Virus record (IMG/VR): IMGVR_UViG_3300009093_000035
Location: 124,001 to 188,000 of that record
Direction: 5' to 3' (one strand)
Source: a virus
DNA: 64,000 nucleotides
How positions within the stretch are numbered: position 1 is the first letter of the stretch; each line of letters begins with the position of its first letter. A program made the position numbers and the translations under genes. This document shows, one piece after another, positions 41,017-49,732 of this stretch. The notes under the pieces were generated by a model. It made no database searches. It was not told the DNA's origin and was given only the letters and a program-made list of their open reading frames with translations.

Positions 41017-41623
41017 AATCCTCAGGGATATACTCGGGACCTACGGCGACGTCAAGAGGGTCGACTTCGCTGAGAGTATCCTCTCCTGAGTTCTCCGAGA
41101 CGTCTACCAGAAAGACCTTGGGCAACCAAGTCACGACGTCGATAGACCTGAGTGTGATACGAACGGCAGCACGATCTCCGTTCAAATCTACCACTTCGCC
41201 CTCCAGGTGGGTGTAGTTCCCACCTGTGATTTTCACCTTCGCCTCGATCTCGATGTCTGAAGAGACCTGACTCCTCAGCTGGTCCATCATGCCTCGAATC
41301 TTCGAGTCGGGGACCGTCTGGAGCGTTCGAAGATTGTAGGGTCCCGAGGAGGACATGACTCGGCTCACCAGCGCTCCGCGCTCTAGAGCAAAGTACCGGG
41401 TCTCCGTTAGACCGGAGCCTACGAACGCGTAACCCTCGATCAGGCGGACCGAGACTTTTCTCCCGCCCTTCGAGTAACTGGTGTAGGGAACGAAGATCGG
41501 ATGGGACTCGGGGATAGACAGACCGCTACGCAACGCTTCTACGAGCGTTCCGTCGATCGCCTTCTGTTCACCCGCCTTGGTCAGCTCCAGCGCTACCCAA
41601 GTTATCTTGTCCCGAACGTCCAT
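41015..41623 (-). CDS. NusG/RfaH-like transcription factor
   Basis: A 202-residue protein from ATG 41623, overlapping the DnaX gene by 56 bp. Residues 1-120 fit an NGN domain ('ITWVALELTKAGEQKAIDGT', 'HPIFVPYTSYSKGGRKVSVR', 'LIEGYAFVG'); residues 125-175 form a KOW domain ('EIEAKVKITGGNYTHLEGEV'). NusG proteins bind the RNA polymerase clamp and prevent pausing; phage versions often serve antitermination. Inserted charged tail ends the protein. Confidence 0.75.
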   Translation of the reverse strand: MDVRDKITWVALELTKAGEQKAIDGTLVEALRSGLSIPESHPIFVPYTSYSKGGRKVSVRLIEGYAFVGSGLTETRYFALERGALVSRVMSSSGPYNLRTLQTVPDSKIRGMMDQLRSQVSSDIEIEAKVKITGGNYTHLEGEVVDLNGDRAAVRITLRSIDVVTWLPKVFLVDVSENSGEDTLSEVDPLDVAVGPEYIPED

Positions 41624-42932
41624 TCTTCTTTTCGGTCTCCAACTCGTCGAACCTCCCCCTCACAAGCCTGAAGAACTCCAGGGGCTTGATAGAGGAAGAA
41701 GAAGCCACTGGGGTGGGAACAACCTCTCCAGGACTCCTGACCGCTCGGGGGTGGACGTACACATCGTCAACCAACTTCGGTTCCCCGCCGTCAGTCTTTA
41801 CCGTACCTGACTCTGCTTGGATAGGCGAGGGTGTCGGAGCGGGGGCTGAAGAATAGAACCGGGGAGGAGCCACCGCGTCCTCATGTAGCTGGGCGATATC
41901 GCACAACAACATAGAGGCACTGGGACGCAACGGACGCGACGAGAACCGACTCGCGTAGGCGAGTAGACGGCTCCCCTCCTTCCTCCCGATCTCCTGGACC
42001 TTCCCCCGGTCCATGTATGAAGGAATCAAGGCCAGGCCCAACCCGGCTCGATACGCCAGCATCGACGCGTCCGAGAGTCTCTCGTAGAGAGTGGTAGGGT
42101 TCGTGCTACCCAAAAGCTCCGAGACCTTCTGAAGAGCGGAGGGAAGATCCGAGTAGATCGAAGAGAGAATGTCCATCACCATGAGATGGACATCCAGGTG
42201 AAGGTACTGGGCCGCGTTCTCCCGAGTGATCGCGCCGAGCTTCGAGACACCCTCCACCGCCTTCAGGGCGTCTCGGATGTGACACTCAGTCAGCTCACCA
42301 ATCAGCTCCAAGGCCTCCTTCTCGTAGGAGAGTCCTTCCTCCTTACACACCGCCTCCAACCGCAAGGCGATCTGAATCGGCTTCACCGGCTTGATCAAGA
42401 ACGCCGGGGCGCAGCGAGACAGGATCGTCGCCTTCATCCGCTCCGGCTCGGTGGTACAGAAGATACAGACCAAGCTCTTGTTCTGAGAGCCCGGAATTCC
42501 TTCCTCCATCGGCTTCAGGAGTGCGTCGAGCGCGTCCTGGCTGAGTCGGTGGGATTCGTCGAAGAGGTGTATCCGCTGCTTCCCTGAGAAGGAAGCGTAG
42601 GTGATCTCCTCGGTGATTTTCCGAATCGAATCCTTACCGCTGTTGGTGGCCGCGTCTACCTCAACGAAGTTCTCGGAGGTACCACCGATCAGAATCGACT
42701 TGCACGAGATACAGGCGTCGCAGGCCTGGCCATCGACCGGGGCCTCGCACAAAAGAGACCGGGCCAGGATCCGACCCACCGTCGTCTTCCCGGATCCCCA
42801 AGGACCCGCGAAGAGATAGCTCTGGTGGAACCCGGCTCCGGTGCTCACGTACTGCCTCAAGATTGAGACGGTACTCTCTTGTCCGAGAAGATCTTCGTAC
42901 CTCTGGGGACGGTATTTCGTGTCGAGGGCCAA
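41568..42932 (-). CDS. dnaX: Clamp loader subunit (DnaX, gamma/tau-like)
   Basis: A 454-residue protein from TTG 42932. 'KYRPQRYEDLLGQE' opens the AAA+ domain; Walker A 'GPWGSGKTT' near 43-51; a zinc module with Cys in 'LLCEAPVDGQACDACISC'; Walker B/'DESH' box 'IHLFDESHRLS'; sensor 'LSRCAP'. The C-terminal third is Pro/Ser-rich, like a tau linker. Loads the sliding clamp on primed DNA together with delta and delta' candidates at 60894 and 61847. Confidence 0.9.
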   Translation of the reverse strand: MALDTKYRPQRYEDLLGQESTVSILRQYVSTGAGFHQSYLFAGPWGSGKTTVGRILARSLLCEAPVDGQACDACISCKSILIGGTSENFVEVDAATNSGKDSIRKITEEITYASFSGKQRIHLFDESHRLSQDALDALLKPMEEGIPGSQNKSLVCIFCTTEPERMKATILSRCAPAFLIKPVKPIQIALRLEAVCKEEGLSYEKEALELIGELTECHIRDALKAVEGVSKLGAITRENAAQYLHLDVHLMVMDILSSIYSDLPSALQKVSELLGSTNPTTLYERLSDASMLAYRAGLGLALIPSYMDRGKVQEIGRKEGSRLLAYASRFSSRPLRPSASMLLCDIAQLHEDAVAPPRFYSSAPAPTPSPIQAESGTVKTDGGEPKLVDDVYVHPRAVRSPGEVVPTPVASSSSIKPLEFFRLVRGRFDELETEKKNGRSGQDNLGSAGADQGG

Positions 42933-42935
42933 GTG

Positions 42936-43199
42936 CTATCGCCTTCCGCTCCGAGAGAGCGCAGTGAGAATCACCTCCGGAAAGTCCTCGGGCTCTTCGA
43001 TCCGAACTCGTAGGAGGTCGCCGAGGTACTCTACGGTCACCCCCTCCTCCGTAGCCTGGCCCGAGCCGTAGCTACGGAGGAGGAATTTCGCCGCGTCCGG
43101 ATTCCCCGTCTTCAGGGTCCCGAAGCTCTTCCCGTCCTTACGAAGAACGAAGACGTAATCGGAGTACGGGTCGACGACGATGGGGTCTTCGAACCTCAC
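42936..43199 (-). CDS. Small hypothetical protein
   Basis: An 87-residue protein from GTG 43199, overlapping the upstream stop (GTGA). Beta-rich ('YVFVLRKDGKSFGTLKTGNP'). Lies between clamp loader and metallopeptidase-like genes. No family recognised. Confidence 0.6.
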   Translation of the reverse strand: MRFEDPIVVDPYSDYVFVLRKDGKSFGTLKTGNPDAAKFLLRSYGSGQATEEGVTVEYLGDLLRVRIEEPEDFPEVILTALSRSGRR

Positions 43200-43723
43200 C
43201 CTTCCTCGTCCTCCGCCTCGACCTTCTTCTTCCCCTTCGGAGCCTTCTCCCCGGAGCCCGAGACGAGACCGAGCAGCTCCTCGACGTCAGCCGAAGAACC
43301 CTCTTCCTGCTGGGGGCGAGTCCGCCAGTCCCCGTGACGCTTCAGCTCGTCCCAGAAGAAGGCGACGTCCGGAGACGCGATCGAGCACTTCAGCTCCGCC
43401 GTCTCTTCGTCGATCTCGACGCGACAGGCGCAAAGGAGATGGTCGATCAGAGCGCCCTGCTGAGCGTTCGTGAGCGTCGCCCACTCGTCGGCCGCGATCT
43501 CGATGATGAACTTGAAGTTCGTGTCCTTCCGACCAAGGATGTCGAGGATGTGGGGGGCCTTCTTGCTCGTCCCGAGGACGACCTGGCCCCCCCGCTTCGT
43601 CGCCTTCTCCTTGAAGAGAACGGCGATGTCCTTGTCGACCGAGGCGAGGGTCGGGTGGTGGTTGGCGATGTAGTGCTGGACGACCGCCATCACGTCTTTG
43701 CCTGCTTCCCAAACGTCACTCAT
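43196..43723 (-). CDS. Phage metallopeptidase-like protein, altered site
   Basis: A 175-residue protein from ATG 43723. Residues 40-120 follow the putative phage metallopeptidase pattern: 'VVLGTSKKAPHILDILG', 'NFKFIIEIAADEWATLTNAQ', 'GALIDHLLCACRVE'. In that family the last segment is normally 'HELCHC' with the zinc-binding HExxH; here it reads 'HLLCAC', losing Glu and the second His, so peptidase activity is unlikely. Tail is acidic/basic. Confidence 0.65.
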   Translation of the reverse strand: MSDVWEAGKDVMAVVQHYIANHHPTLASVDKDIAVLFKEKATKRGGQVVLGTSKKAPHILDILGRKDTNFKFIIEIAADEWATLTNAQQGALIDHLLCACRVEIDEETAELKCSIASPDVAFFWDELKRHGDWRTRPQQEEGSSADVEELLGLVSGSGEKAPKGKKKVEAEDEEG

Positions 43724-44448
43724 GCTGCTTCTCCTAGAAAGACACGTCTCATGTTTCGAATCCCGCCAGCGGACCAGACCTCTCCGGGATCTTTGCCTCG
43801 GTACCGGTAGTCGGTAGCTCTCAGACCGGACTTCCGTAGGAGGGTGAGAGCGCCAGGATGTTTCTTTCCTGTCTTCTCATCTTCCCAACCGAGCGTTGCT
43901 TTACGCCCCGTCGCATCGTTGTCGTACACCATATACACTTGGTTCTGAAGAAACCTTGTAAGGAAGTCCAGGTGAGACCGAGAAAGACGCGCGGTCAGCG
44001 TCGCTATCACGACGTCGGTATCCGGGACTATCATCCTCATCGGAAGAAGGTCGAAGATCCCTTCAGTGACCCAGACCGAACCCCCCTCCCACATCTTCCT
44101 CGCTGCCTCAGGGGCGTTCACCATGACCGGATTCCATCTCGCTTCCGGAGTCCGGAACTCTGAGATGGCTTTCTCGGCCATCGACCGGGCCTCAACCCCG
44201 ATCAGGCCTCCGCTCGGCGACAGGAGCGGGTAGACCAATCGACCAGTCCACCGCTCTCCACGATTTCCGTACCGCTCTCGAAAGAGGGGGTCTGGAGCCG
44301 TGGTATTCGCCGGGACCCACTCTACGAATCGGAAGTGCTCGATGGCCTCTGGAGTAGCCCCTCTCCCGAGGAGGTACCCCTCGGCTTCTTCAGACAGAGA
44401 GAGATTCCGGAGATGGTCTGATAGCCAGAGCGCGATCTCCGAGGTCAC
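43720..44448 (-). CDS. DnaG-like primase, Toprim domain
   Basis: A 242-residue protein starting at GTG 44448, which overlaps the upstream TGA. The frame is open further upstream, but that part is within the previous gene. N-terminal 'GYLLGRGATPEAIEHFRFVE' resembles the DnaG linker; Toprim follows: 'VWVTEGIFDLLPMRM' (Glu), 'YMVYDNDATGRKAT' (DxD-type) and a 'GKDPGEVW' end. There is no N-terminal zinc finger, so it is shorter than bacterial DnaG (about 580); a separate zinc protein may be used. Makes RNA primers. Confidence 0.8.
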   Translation of the reverse strand: MTSEIALWLSDHLRNLSLSEEAEGYLLGRGATPEAIEHFRFVEWVPANTTAPDPLFRERYGNRGERWTGRLVYPLLSPSGGLIGVEARSMAEKAISEFRTPEARWNPVMVNAPEAARKMWEGGSVWVTEGIFDLLPMRMIVPDTDVVIATLTARLSRSHLDFLTRFLQNQVYMVYDNDATGRKATLGWEDEKTGKKHPGALTLLRKSGLRATDYRYRGKDPGEVWSAGGIRNMRRVFLGEAA

Positions 44449-45017
44449 CAGCGCCCCAGTACCGCCATTCCCCGACTGGGATTGTGAACCGCCGCCGTCC
44501 AATGACTCTCTCCCATGCTCCCGATCAAACCCAGATAGCTTCGATCTTTCGGGACGACCACCGCTCGTCCCTCGGGGATCCAGGATACCTTGGTTGTAGT
44601 TACTCCCTCAGGTACGTCCAGAGAACCCTTCTCCGAGAGGAGAACCTCGACGTCCGGGATACCGTAGGAACGGACGTAGACCACGGCTTTCTTGATACCC
44701 GTCCGGGTAGCCAGGAACCCGTTCCCCCACTTGCGCTTCCGGCCCTCCGAGGCCACCTCGGAGACGACCTCCTCAAAGAAGGAGACCGAGGGCTTCCCTA
44801 GGCGAACCGCCGCTCGTAGAGCCCCCGAACGGGCCTCCCCTGAGACCCTAGCTCGAAGGGGTTGAGAGCCGGCTCGGACCGACTCGATCCAGATCAGCGT
44901 CTTCGTTCCGCTCACCAGGTAGGGACCAACCTCCATGGAGACGGGAATCTCGACCATGAACGGGGCTCTCTTGTTGGTGAGGGCCGCCATCGGAACCGGT
45001 TGAAGAAGCTCATCCAC
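44445..45017 (-). CDS. Hypothetical replication-region protein
   Basis: A 190-residue protein from GTG 45017. Basic patch at 'EGRKRKWGNGFLATRTGIKK'; mixed alpha/beta. Coupled to primase (GTGA overlap), so possibly a primase partner. No family recognised. Confidence 0.55.
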   Translation of the reverse strand: MDELLQPVPMAALTNKRAPFMVEIPVSMEVGPYLVSGTKTLIWIESVRAGSQPLRARVSGEARSGALRAAVRLGKPSVSFFEEVVSEVASEGRKRKWGNGFLATRTGIKKAVVYVRSYGIPDVEVLLSEKGSLDVPEGVTTTKVSWIPEGRAVVVPKDRSYLGLIGSMGESHWTAAVHNPSRGMAVLGRW

Positions 45018-45567
45018 GGCGGAAGAACCCCATCAACCAAGCCCACACGATCTGGAAGTAGGTAGGTCGAAATCGGGCGATCTCGAAAGAGGGACCCAGA
45101 GTCGAAAAGTCTTCGAGACCCTCTTTCGACTCCTGTATGACCGGCTCTTCCTTCGGCTCTTCGAGAGTCTCAGTAGGCTCTGAGATCTCCCGGGCCGTCT
45201 CCTCCATGTCGTCCAGAACCCACACGAGAGCCGCCATGTCTGGGTAACGCTCCGCGATCGCCCCGAACTCAGACGTCTTCAAGAACTCGTCGAAGTCCGA
45301 CTTCAACCGTTCCTTCGTATTGAGGCACTGGTACAGGGAGCAGCCCTCGGCTCGATTGTCGAGATTCCCGTCGCAGACCCCGCCGTTCCAGTCGGGCGTA
45401 CCGGCGCCGTGGAGACAGACCCCTACTTGACCAAGGACAGGAAGTTCGATCTTCCCGTTGAACGAGCAGTTCTCCGACTTCCGAGATAGGCCGTTGCGCA
45501 CTTCTCGTTTCAGGTGCCGAAAACGGACCTGGGAGAGCTTGTGCTTGATTCGTCCTTCTGTTTTCAC
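45010..45567 (-). CDS. Conserved phage protein with Cys set
   Basis: A 185-residue protein from GTG 45567. N-terminal 120 residues contain 'NCSFNGKIELPVLGQVGVCL' and 'GVCDGNLDNRAEGCSLYQCL', a Cys pattern I recall from many phage hypothetical proteins. Then an acidic linker and a hydrophobic end ('FQIVWAWLMGFFRRG') that may contact the membrane. Confidence 0.65.
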   Translation of the reverse strand: MKTEGRIKHKLSQVRFRHLKREVRNGLSRKSENCSFNGKIELPVLGQVGVCLHGAGTPDWNGGVCDGNLDNRAEGCSLYQCLNTKERLKSDFDEFLKTSEFGAIAERYPDMAALVWVLDDMEETAREISEPTETLEEPKEEPVIQESKEGLEDFSTLGPSFEIARFRPTYFQIVWAWLMGFFRRG

Positions 45568-45604
45568 GGAGAACCAGTCGGAAAGGGATTGTTGACGCGG
45601 AGGC

Positions 45605-46234
45605 TCATCGGATCTTCACGAAGGACGCCCCGTCCTTCTCTCGACGGATTCGATACGCCGAATCAGCCGCCTCCACCAACAAGGGATTGTGCGTCACGAG
45701 GAGGATGTCCACCCCCGTTCGGGCACAAAGAGTCTTGAGGAAGTTGGCCATGTTCAGAACGTACTTCTCGTCGAACGTTGGAAGGGACTCGTCCAGGAAC
45801 AGAACCGGACGCAACCCTCTCCGGAAGATCAGGGCTAGGCGAAGAAGTACAGACTGTACGGTCGAAACCGCCCCTCCGAATCCTTCTAGGCTATCGCCCT
45901 CGATCGAAGCCCCGTTCTTGATCTGGGAAGTGAGGAGAGAGACGTTGACCTTCCCCCTCAGGAACTCGACCTCGGCTCTCACCTTCAAGTCGAGGTCGTC
46001 GAAGACGGTCCGTACACCCTCGCTCTGGAGCGTCTCGATCGCCTTCACGCCTTCGGTGATCTCCGAGTCGATCAGAGATCGAATCAAGGCGGAGACGAGG
46101 TCAAGTAGCTCGACCCGTTCCCCCAAAGAACGAACCGCGGCTTGGGAGGCCTTCAGAGCTTCCCGAGCCGCGTCCCTACGTCCGAGGATCCGTGAGGTCT
46201 CCTCGACGAGGCTCTTCAGGCGATCTTCTTCCAC
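45605..46234 (-). CDS. C-terminal half of Rad50/SbcC-type ATPase
   Basis: About 209 residues; the start is uncertain (GTG 46234 or a CTG at 46219 behind GAAGAAG, overlapping the clamp gene stop). It has a coiled-coil beginning ('LGRRDAAREALKASQAAVRS'), the ABC signature region ('EGFGGAVSTVQSVLLRLALI'), Walker B 'PVLFLDESLPTF' and H-loop 'ILLVTHN'. There is no Walker A. The matching N-terminal half with Walker A and zinc hook is at 50573-51787, so the two likely pair as a split SbcC. Confidence 0.8.
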   Translation of the reverse strand: MEEDRLKSLVEETSRILGRRDAAREALKASQAAVRSLGERVELLDLVSALIRSLIDSEITEGVKAIETLQSEGVRTVFDDLDLKVRAEVEFLRGKVNVSLLTSQIKNGASIEGDSLEGFGGAVSTVQSVLLRLALIFRRGLRPVLFLDESLPTFDEKYVLNMANFLKTLCARTGVDILLVTHNPLLVEAADSAYRIRREKDGASFVKIR

Positions 46235-47433
46235 GTCACAGTCGTCACGTAGCGATCCGGCCCGCGCTCGTCCTGGACACGGATCCAGCCCCACTTGTCC
46301 CGCTTCGCGATGCCGAAGCGGACCTTGTCTCCGACGCACGCGCCGAGGAGGCGAAGGATGTAGTCGCTGCTGACCGCGAACCCGCTCTCGGGAAGCTCGT
46401 TCTCGATCTCGTCCCTCTGACCCTGGGTCTCGACCGGGAGATCGTAGCTCATGGGCTTCCCGTTCGTCGCCGACTTCATCGTGAAGACGACCTTGCCCGG
46501 ACGGATCTGGAACCGGAGGGTCGTGTCTTCCTGGGCCGCTCCGGAGGAGAGGAACTTCGTCGCGGACTTCACTTCGTCCTTCGCGATCTCCACCCAGTAG
46601 TCGTCCTTCGCCTCCCAATCCACCTTGAAGTCGGGGAAGCGCTTGTCGAACTTCGACTCCCCGAACACGGCGCCGTCGCCGCGCTTGAGGAACATGGCCT
46701 TCTCGCTCTCCCAGATCTCGACCTCGGGCTCGACGGCCGCTTCGGTCTTCCCGTCCGCCGGCTTCCCCTCTTCCGTCTTCTCGGTCGTCTTCTCGGGCTT
46801 CACCTTGAAGGTTCCGAGGAACGAGAGGATCGGAGCCGAGTCCTTCCCGAAGATCCGAAGGGCCGAGTTCTCCAGGCCCCCCATCTTCACGATCGAGACG
46901 GCGACGAGATCGGTCGAGAGAAGGCACCCGTCACGGACCTCCGCGACGCAGAACTGAGGCGTCTTCGCGTCGTCCTCGAAGATGAAGGTCTTCGAGTGGG
47001 CGATCGCAGCCGAGAGACGCTCCGCCGCGATCGAAGCCGTCTTCGTCGCCTTCGTCCCGAGGATGTCGTCCCAGAACGGGAAGCGCTGGGGGTCGAGGCC
47101 CGAGAGGGTGACCTCGCCGCGTCCGGCCCCGACCGTGATCTCTCCGGCGCCGTTGTCCGAGAAGTCGAGGACCGAATCGTCCCTCAGAGCTTCGAGGAGC
47201 ATGTTGACGCGCTTCGCCTCGACGGTGAAGGGCTTCCCCGTCTCTCCCTCGAAGGCGGCCGGCATCGGACACGAGGAGAAGACGCGCCCGTTGTAGGCGA
47301 GGACCTCCACCCGGTTCTCGCTCTTCGCGCGGAAGAGGTAGTGGCAGGAGATGTCTCCGGAACCAGCTGCGACCGTATGGGACACGACTCGGAGCGCGGT
47401 GTCTAGGTCGCGCTTGGCTACTTTGAACTTCAT
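46216..47433 (-). CDS. dnaN: DNA sliding clamp (DnaN-like)
   Basis: A 405-residue protein from ATG 47433 with GGAGG eight bases upstream. Three-domain clamp pattern: 'FKVAKRDLDTALRVVSHTVA' at the start, 'VTLSGLDPQRFPFW' and 'FAVSSDYILRLLGACVGDKV' near the end. A Lys/Glu/Ala-rich insert sits at about 215-245 ('PEKTTEKTEEGKPADGKTEA'). Slightly longer than bacterial beta (about 370). Encircles DNA and tethers the polymerase. First gene of a SbcCD-containing run. Confidence 0.8.
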   Translation of the reverse strand: MKFKVAKRDLDTALRVVSHTVAAGSGDISCHYLFRAKSENRVEVLAYNGRVFSSCPMPAAFEGETGKPFTVEAKRVNMLLEALRDDSVLDFSDNGAGEITVGAGRGEVTLSGLDPQRFPFWDDILGTKATKTASIAAERLSAAIAHSKTFIFEDDAKTPQFCVAEVRDGCLLSTDLVAVSIVKMGGLENSALRIFGKDSAPILSFLGTFKVKPEKTTEKTEEGKPADGKTEAAVEPEVEIWESEKAMFLKRGDGAVFGESKFDKRFPDFKVDWEAKDDYWVEIAKDEVKSATKFLSSGAAQEDTTLRFQIRPGKVVFTMKSATNGKPMSYDLPVETQGQRDEIENELPESGFAVSSDYILRLLGACVGDKVRFGIAKRDKWGWIRVQDERGPDRYVTTVTWKKIA

Positions 47434-47450
47434 CCTCGGATCCTCCTGAT

Positions 47451-47717
47451 TCACATGAAGGGCTTGATCGCCCGTTCCGCCTCGACCAACTGTGACTCCA
47501 ACTCTGACACCGACGTAGCCAGAGCCGATTCCAACTTCTGAATCGTCTCGTCCACCTTGTCCGGATCGATCTTCTTCGCCAGAAGCTCGTTCCGGATCGA
47601 CTCCACGTTCTTCTCGGCCTCTTCCAGGCGACCCAACACCCGGTCCTTCGCCGAGGACAGTTCATCACGGCGCTTGAGAGCCGTTTCGATTCGAGTCTTG
47701 AGATCAGTCGACGACAC
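47451..47717 (-). CDS. Small coiled-coil protein, possible SbcC mid-piece
   Basis: An 88-residue protein from GTG 47717, almost wholly coiled coil ('KDRVLGRLEEAEKNVESIRN', 'SVSELESQLVEAERAIKPFM') with a central 'KKIDPDKVDE' break. It sits between the C-terminal SbcC half, clamp and SbcD genes; I recall similar small coiled-coil proteins beside split SbcC genes in other phages. May form or bridge the coiled-coil arm. Confidence 0.6.
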   Translation of the reverse strand: MSSTDLKTRIETALKRRDELSSAKDRVLGRLEEAEKNVESIRNELLAKKIDPDKVDETIQKLESALATSVSELESQLVEAERAIKPFM

Positions 47718-47728
47718 GAGACTCCCCT

Positions 47729-47736
47729 TTACGTCT
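47729..47736 (-). promoter_or_regulatory. GACGTAA variant motif before 47717 gene
   Basis: Minus strand reads AAGACGTAAAGGGGAG, 11 nt before GTG 47717. It differs from the consensus by one base; the AAAGGGGAG also gives a ribosome site. Confidence 0.3.
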
Positions 47737-48751
47737 TTCGAGGGTCTGTATCACCCCCAAATGTGACGAAACCGTTCGATGAGAGAAGGGTGGACTCCAA
47801 AGCATCCTTCGGAGCGCGCGGCTTCCGCGCGTTCTCTTCCTTCCACTTCTGATGGGCCGGACACACCGGCTTGAAGTCGCAGAAGTTACAAGCCTTCGTA
47901 GAAGGGCTGGGGTCGAAGTATTCCTTCAACATGACCTTCCGCGTCTCGACCGAGCGGTGGGCGAGGGTCTTCAGATCGCTCCGGTCGCAGGACACCTCGA
48001 CCAAGCCGCTCCACTCTTCCGGCTTCCCCTCGTAGGGCTTGTTCGGACCGACTTCCTTCGGAGGAACGCCCTCGGGGAACCGGAAGTAGGCAAAGGCCAG
48101 CCGATTGGGAATCACGTTGTAGGCGACGAAGTAGCACAGGGCGTACCACCGAAGCTGATCAGCGTTCGTGTGGCGTCCGGGGCTCATCGAGTTCTTCCCG
48201 TCAACGATCGTCGTACCGTTGTCGTCGCGTCGGATGATGAGGTCGGGGCGACCCGCGATCTTCGTGAACTTGTCCACGTAGCCAGAAAGCTCGACTTCGG
48301 ACTTCGCGTACTGACCGAGAAGGCGATTCCGCCTCATCGTGCGGAGGTAGTTGAGAATCCCTTCGAGACAGATCCGAAGCAGGACCTCCTTCGGGGGAGA
48401 CTTGTCGTGCTTCACCCGAGAGTTCTCGGTCCAGTCCTCGTCCCACTCGATGTAGGTCTTCGAGAGACGTAGGGCGAAATCCTTCTCGACAATCTCCGTC
48501 AAGCGCTGTACCAGCGTCGCGGGCTCGCGCCACAGCTCATCGTTGTAGAGGCGCTCGATCGCCCAGGACAGGACGTTTCCCATCATGGCGTTGTGACCCG
48601 ACATCCGGACCTCAGGGAGAGGCTTCCCCTTCCCGGGCCCTCGGCCGAGATCGATCACACCGAATCCGTGCTTCCACAGGTACTTCTGCGGGCACTCTTC
48701 GTAGGCCTCGATGTGGGACCACCACAAATAACGTTCGGATGACATAGCCAT
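47729..48751 (-). CDS. Cas4/RecB-like PD-(D/E)XK exonuclease
   Basis: A 340-residue protein from ATG 48751. 'YEECPQKYLWKHG' at the N-terminus and 'CNFCDFKPVCPA' at the C-terminus supply four Cys for a 4Fe-4S cluster as in Cas4/AddB. The nuclease core: 'RPDLII' (Asp), 'TTIVDGKNS' (D...K) and 'ADQLRWYALCYF' (QxxxY). Probably resects DNA ends for recombination alongside RecA and RecD-like proteins. Confidence 0.85.
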   Translation of the reverse strand: MAMSSERYLWWSHIEAYEECPQKYLWKHGFGVIDLGRGPGKGKPLPEVRMSGHNAMMGNVLSWAIERLYNDELWREPATLVQRLTEIVEKDFALRLSKTYIEWDEDWTENSRVKHDKSPPKEVLLRICLEGILNYLRTMRRNRLLGQYAKSEVELSGYVDKFTKIAGRPDLIIRRDDNGTTIVDGKNSMSPGRHTNADQLRWYALCYFVAYNVIPNRLAFAYFRFPEGVPPKEVGPNKPYEGKPEEWSGLVEVSCDRSDLKTLAHRSVETRKVMLKEYFDPSPSTKACNFCDFKPVCPAHQKWKEENARKPRAPKDALESTLLSSNGFVTFGGDTDPRKT

Positions 48752-48756
48752 GGACG

Positions 48757-49731
48757 CTACCCTCCTGCCTTCTCGACGTAGAGGATGGCTTGCTCTTTCA
48801 CCATCGAGGGGACGTCCAGGTCTCGGATCGCGTCTCGGATTGAGCGGTCATTCCCGTCCGAGAGGATCTTCTGGATGCTATCGACGAAGTCCTCCATCAT
48901 GTTCTCTCGGATCTTCCGAACGTCGCGAGCTTCAAGATCGAACACTTCGGAGTTGGGCGCGTACTCCAGGGGGATCTTCTCGCACGAAACCCCCCTCGCG
49001 TCGAACGAAAGGTGTACCACGGAGGGAATCCGATCCAGGTCATCTTGGGCTAGGGAACCCCGAGTCAGCGAGCCCACGTTCACGATCGTCTTCCCGGCCG
49101 CCGTGTGAGTGATGCCTTGGTCCCGGTGCCAGTGGCCGAACAGAAACACGTCCGGGTCCAGATCATCCAAGTCGGCGTACTTGATCACGTCTTCCGACTC
49201 GAAAAGCGTCCCTCCTGACGGAGAGGCCAGAACGTGAGCCATCGCCACCAAGTAGTCCTCCGAACCCTTCTTGATCCGGGTGAAGCGCTCGAAGTCGTAC
49301 TTCGTTCCGTGGTAAGGAACCCCCACGACCCGAACTCGAATCCCACCCTCTTCGAACAGCCCCTCGTATTCATCGTAGCAACGGCGGAAGGCCTCGGCAC
49401 CGAACAGAACTCCCAGAGGCTGCTGTGGCAGGAACGAGTAGTCCCCGTAGACACAGTCGTGGTTACCCACGTTCCCGTAGACCGGGCAGGGGTACTTCTG
49501 GTGAAGCTCGATTACTCTCCGGACGAGCGAGTGGGAGTTCCGAGTCGGGCTCTTGATGTCGAAGAAGTCCCCTCCATCCAGAACGGCCTTCGCCTTCAGA
49601 CGTCGAGCGATCTCCCCAACCTGGGTGAGCTTACCGATCACCGTCTCCGTCCAGTCATCCTTCCGCGAGCGCGGGGTGTGGTCGGAAAGGTGAACGTCCG
49701 TTCGCCAGATCAAGGAGATCGAAGGGCTCAC
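48757..49731 (-). CDS. sbcD: SbcD/Mre11-like nuclease
   Basis: A 324-residue protein from GTG 49731. Calcineurin-type phosphoesterase motifs: 'TDVHLSDH', 'LDGGDFFD', 'GNVGNHD', 'AMAHV', 'FGHWHRDQ', all metal ligands present. Partner of SbcC, with dsDNA 3'-5' exonuclease and hairpin endonuclease activity. It lies between the two SbcC halves, 1.9 kb from the N-terminal half. Confidence 0.88.
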   Translation of the reverse strand: MSPSISLIWRTDVHLSDHTPRSRKDDWTETVIGKLTQVGEIARRLKAKAVLDGGDFFDIKSPTRNSHSLVRRVIELHQKYPCPVYGNVGNHDCVYGDYSFLPQQPLGVLFGAEAFRRCYDEYEGLFEEGGIRVRVVGVPYHGTKYDFERFTRIKKGSEDYLVAMAHVLASPSGGTLFESEDVIKYADLDDLDPDVFLFGHWHRDQGITHTAAGKTIVNVGSLTRGSLAQDDLDRIPSVVHLSFDARGVSCEKIPLEYAPNSEVFDLEARDVRKIRENMMEDFVDSIQKILSDGNDRSIRDAIRDLDVPSMVKEQAILYVEKAGG

Positions 49732-49732
49732 C

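Noticed and set aside
45605-46927. A 440-codon frame as one nuclease-like gene
   Set aside because: The first half is antiframe to the clamp gene and low-complexity Arg/Gly; only the part after 46234 has ABC motifs.
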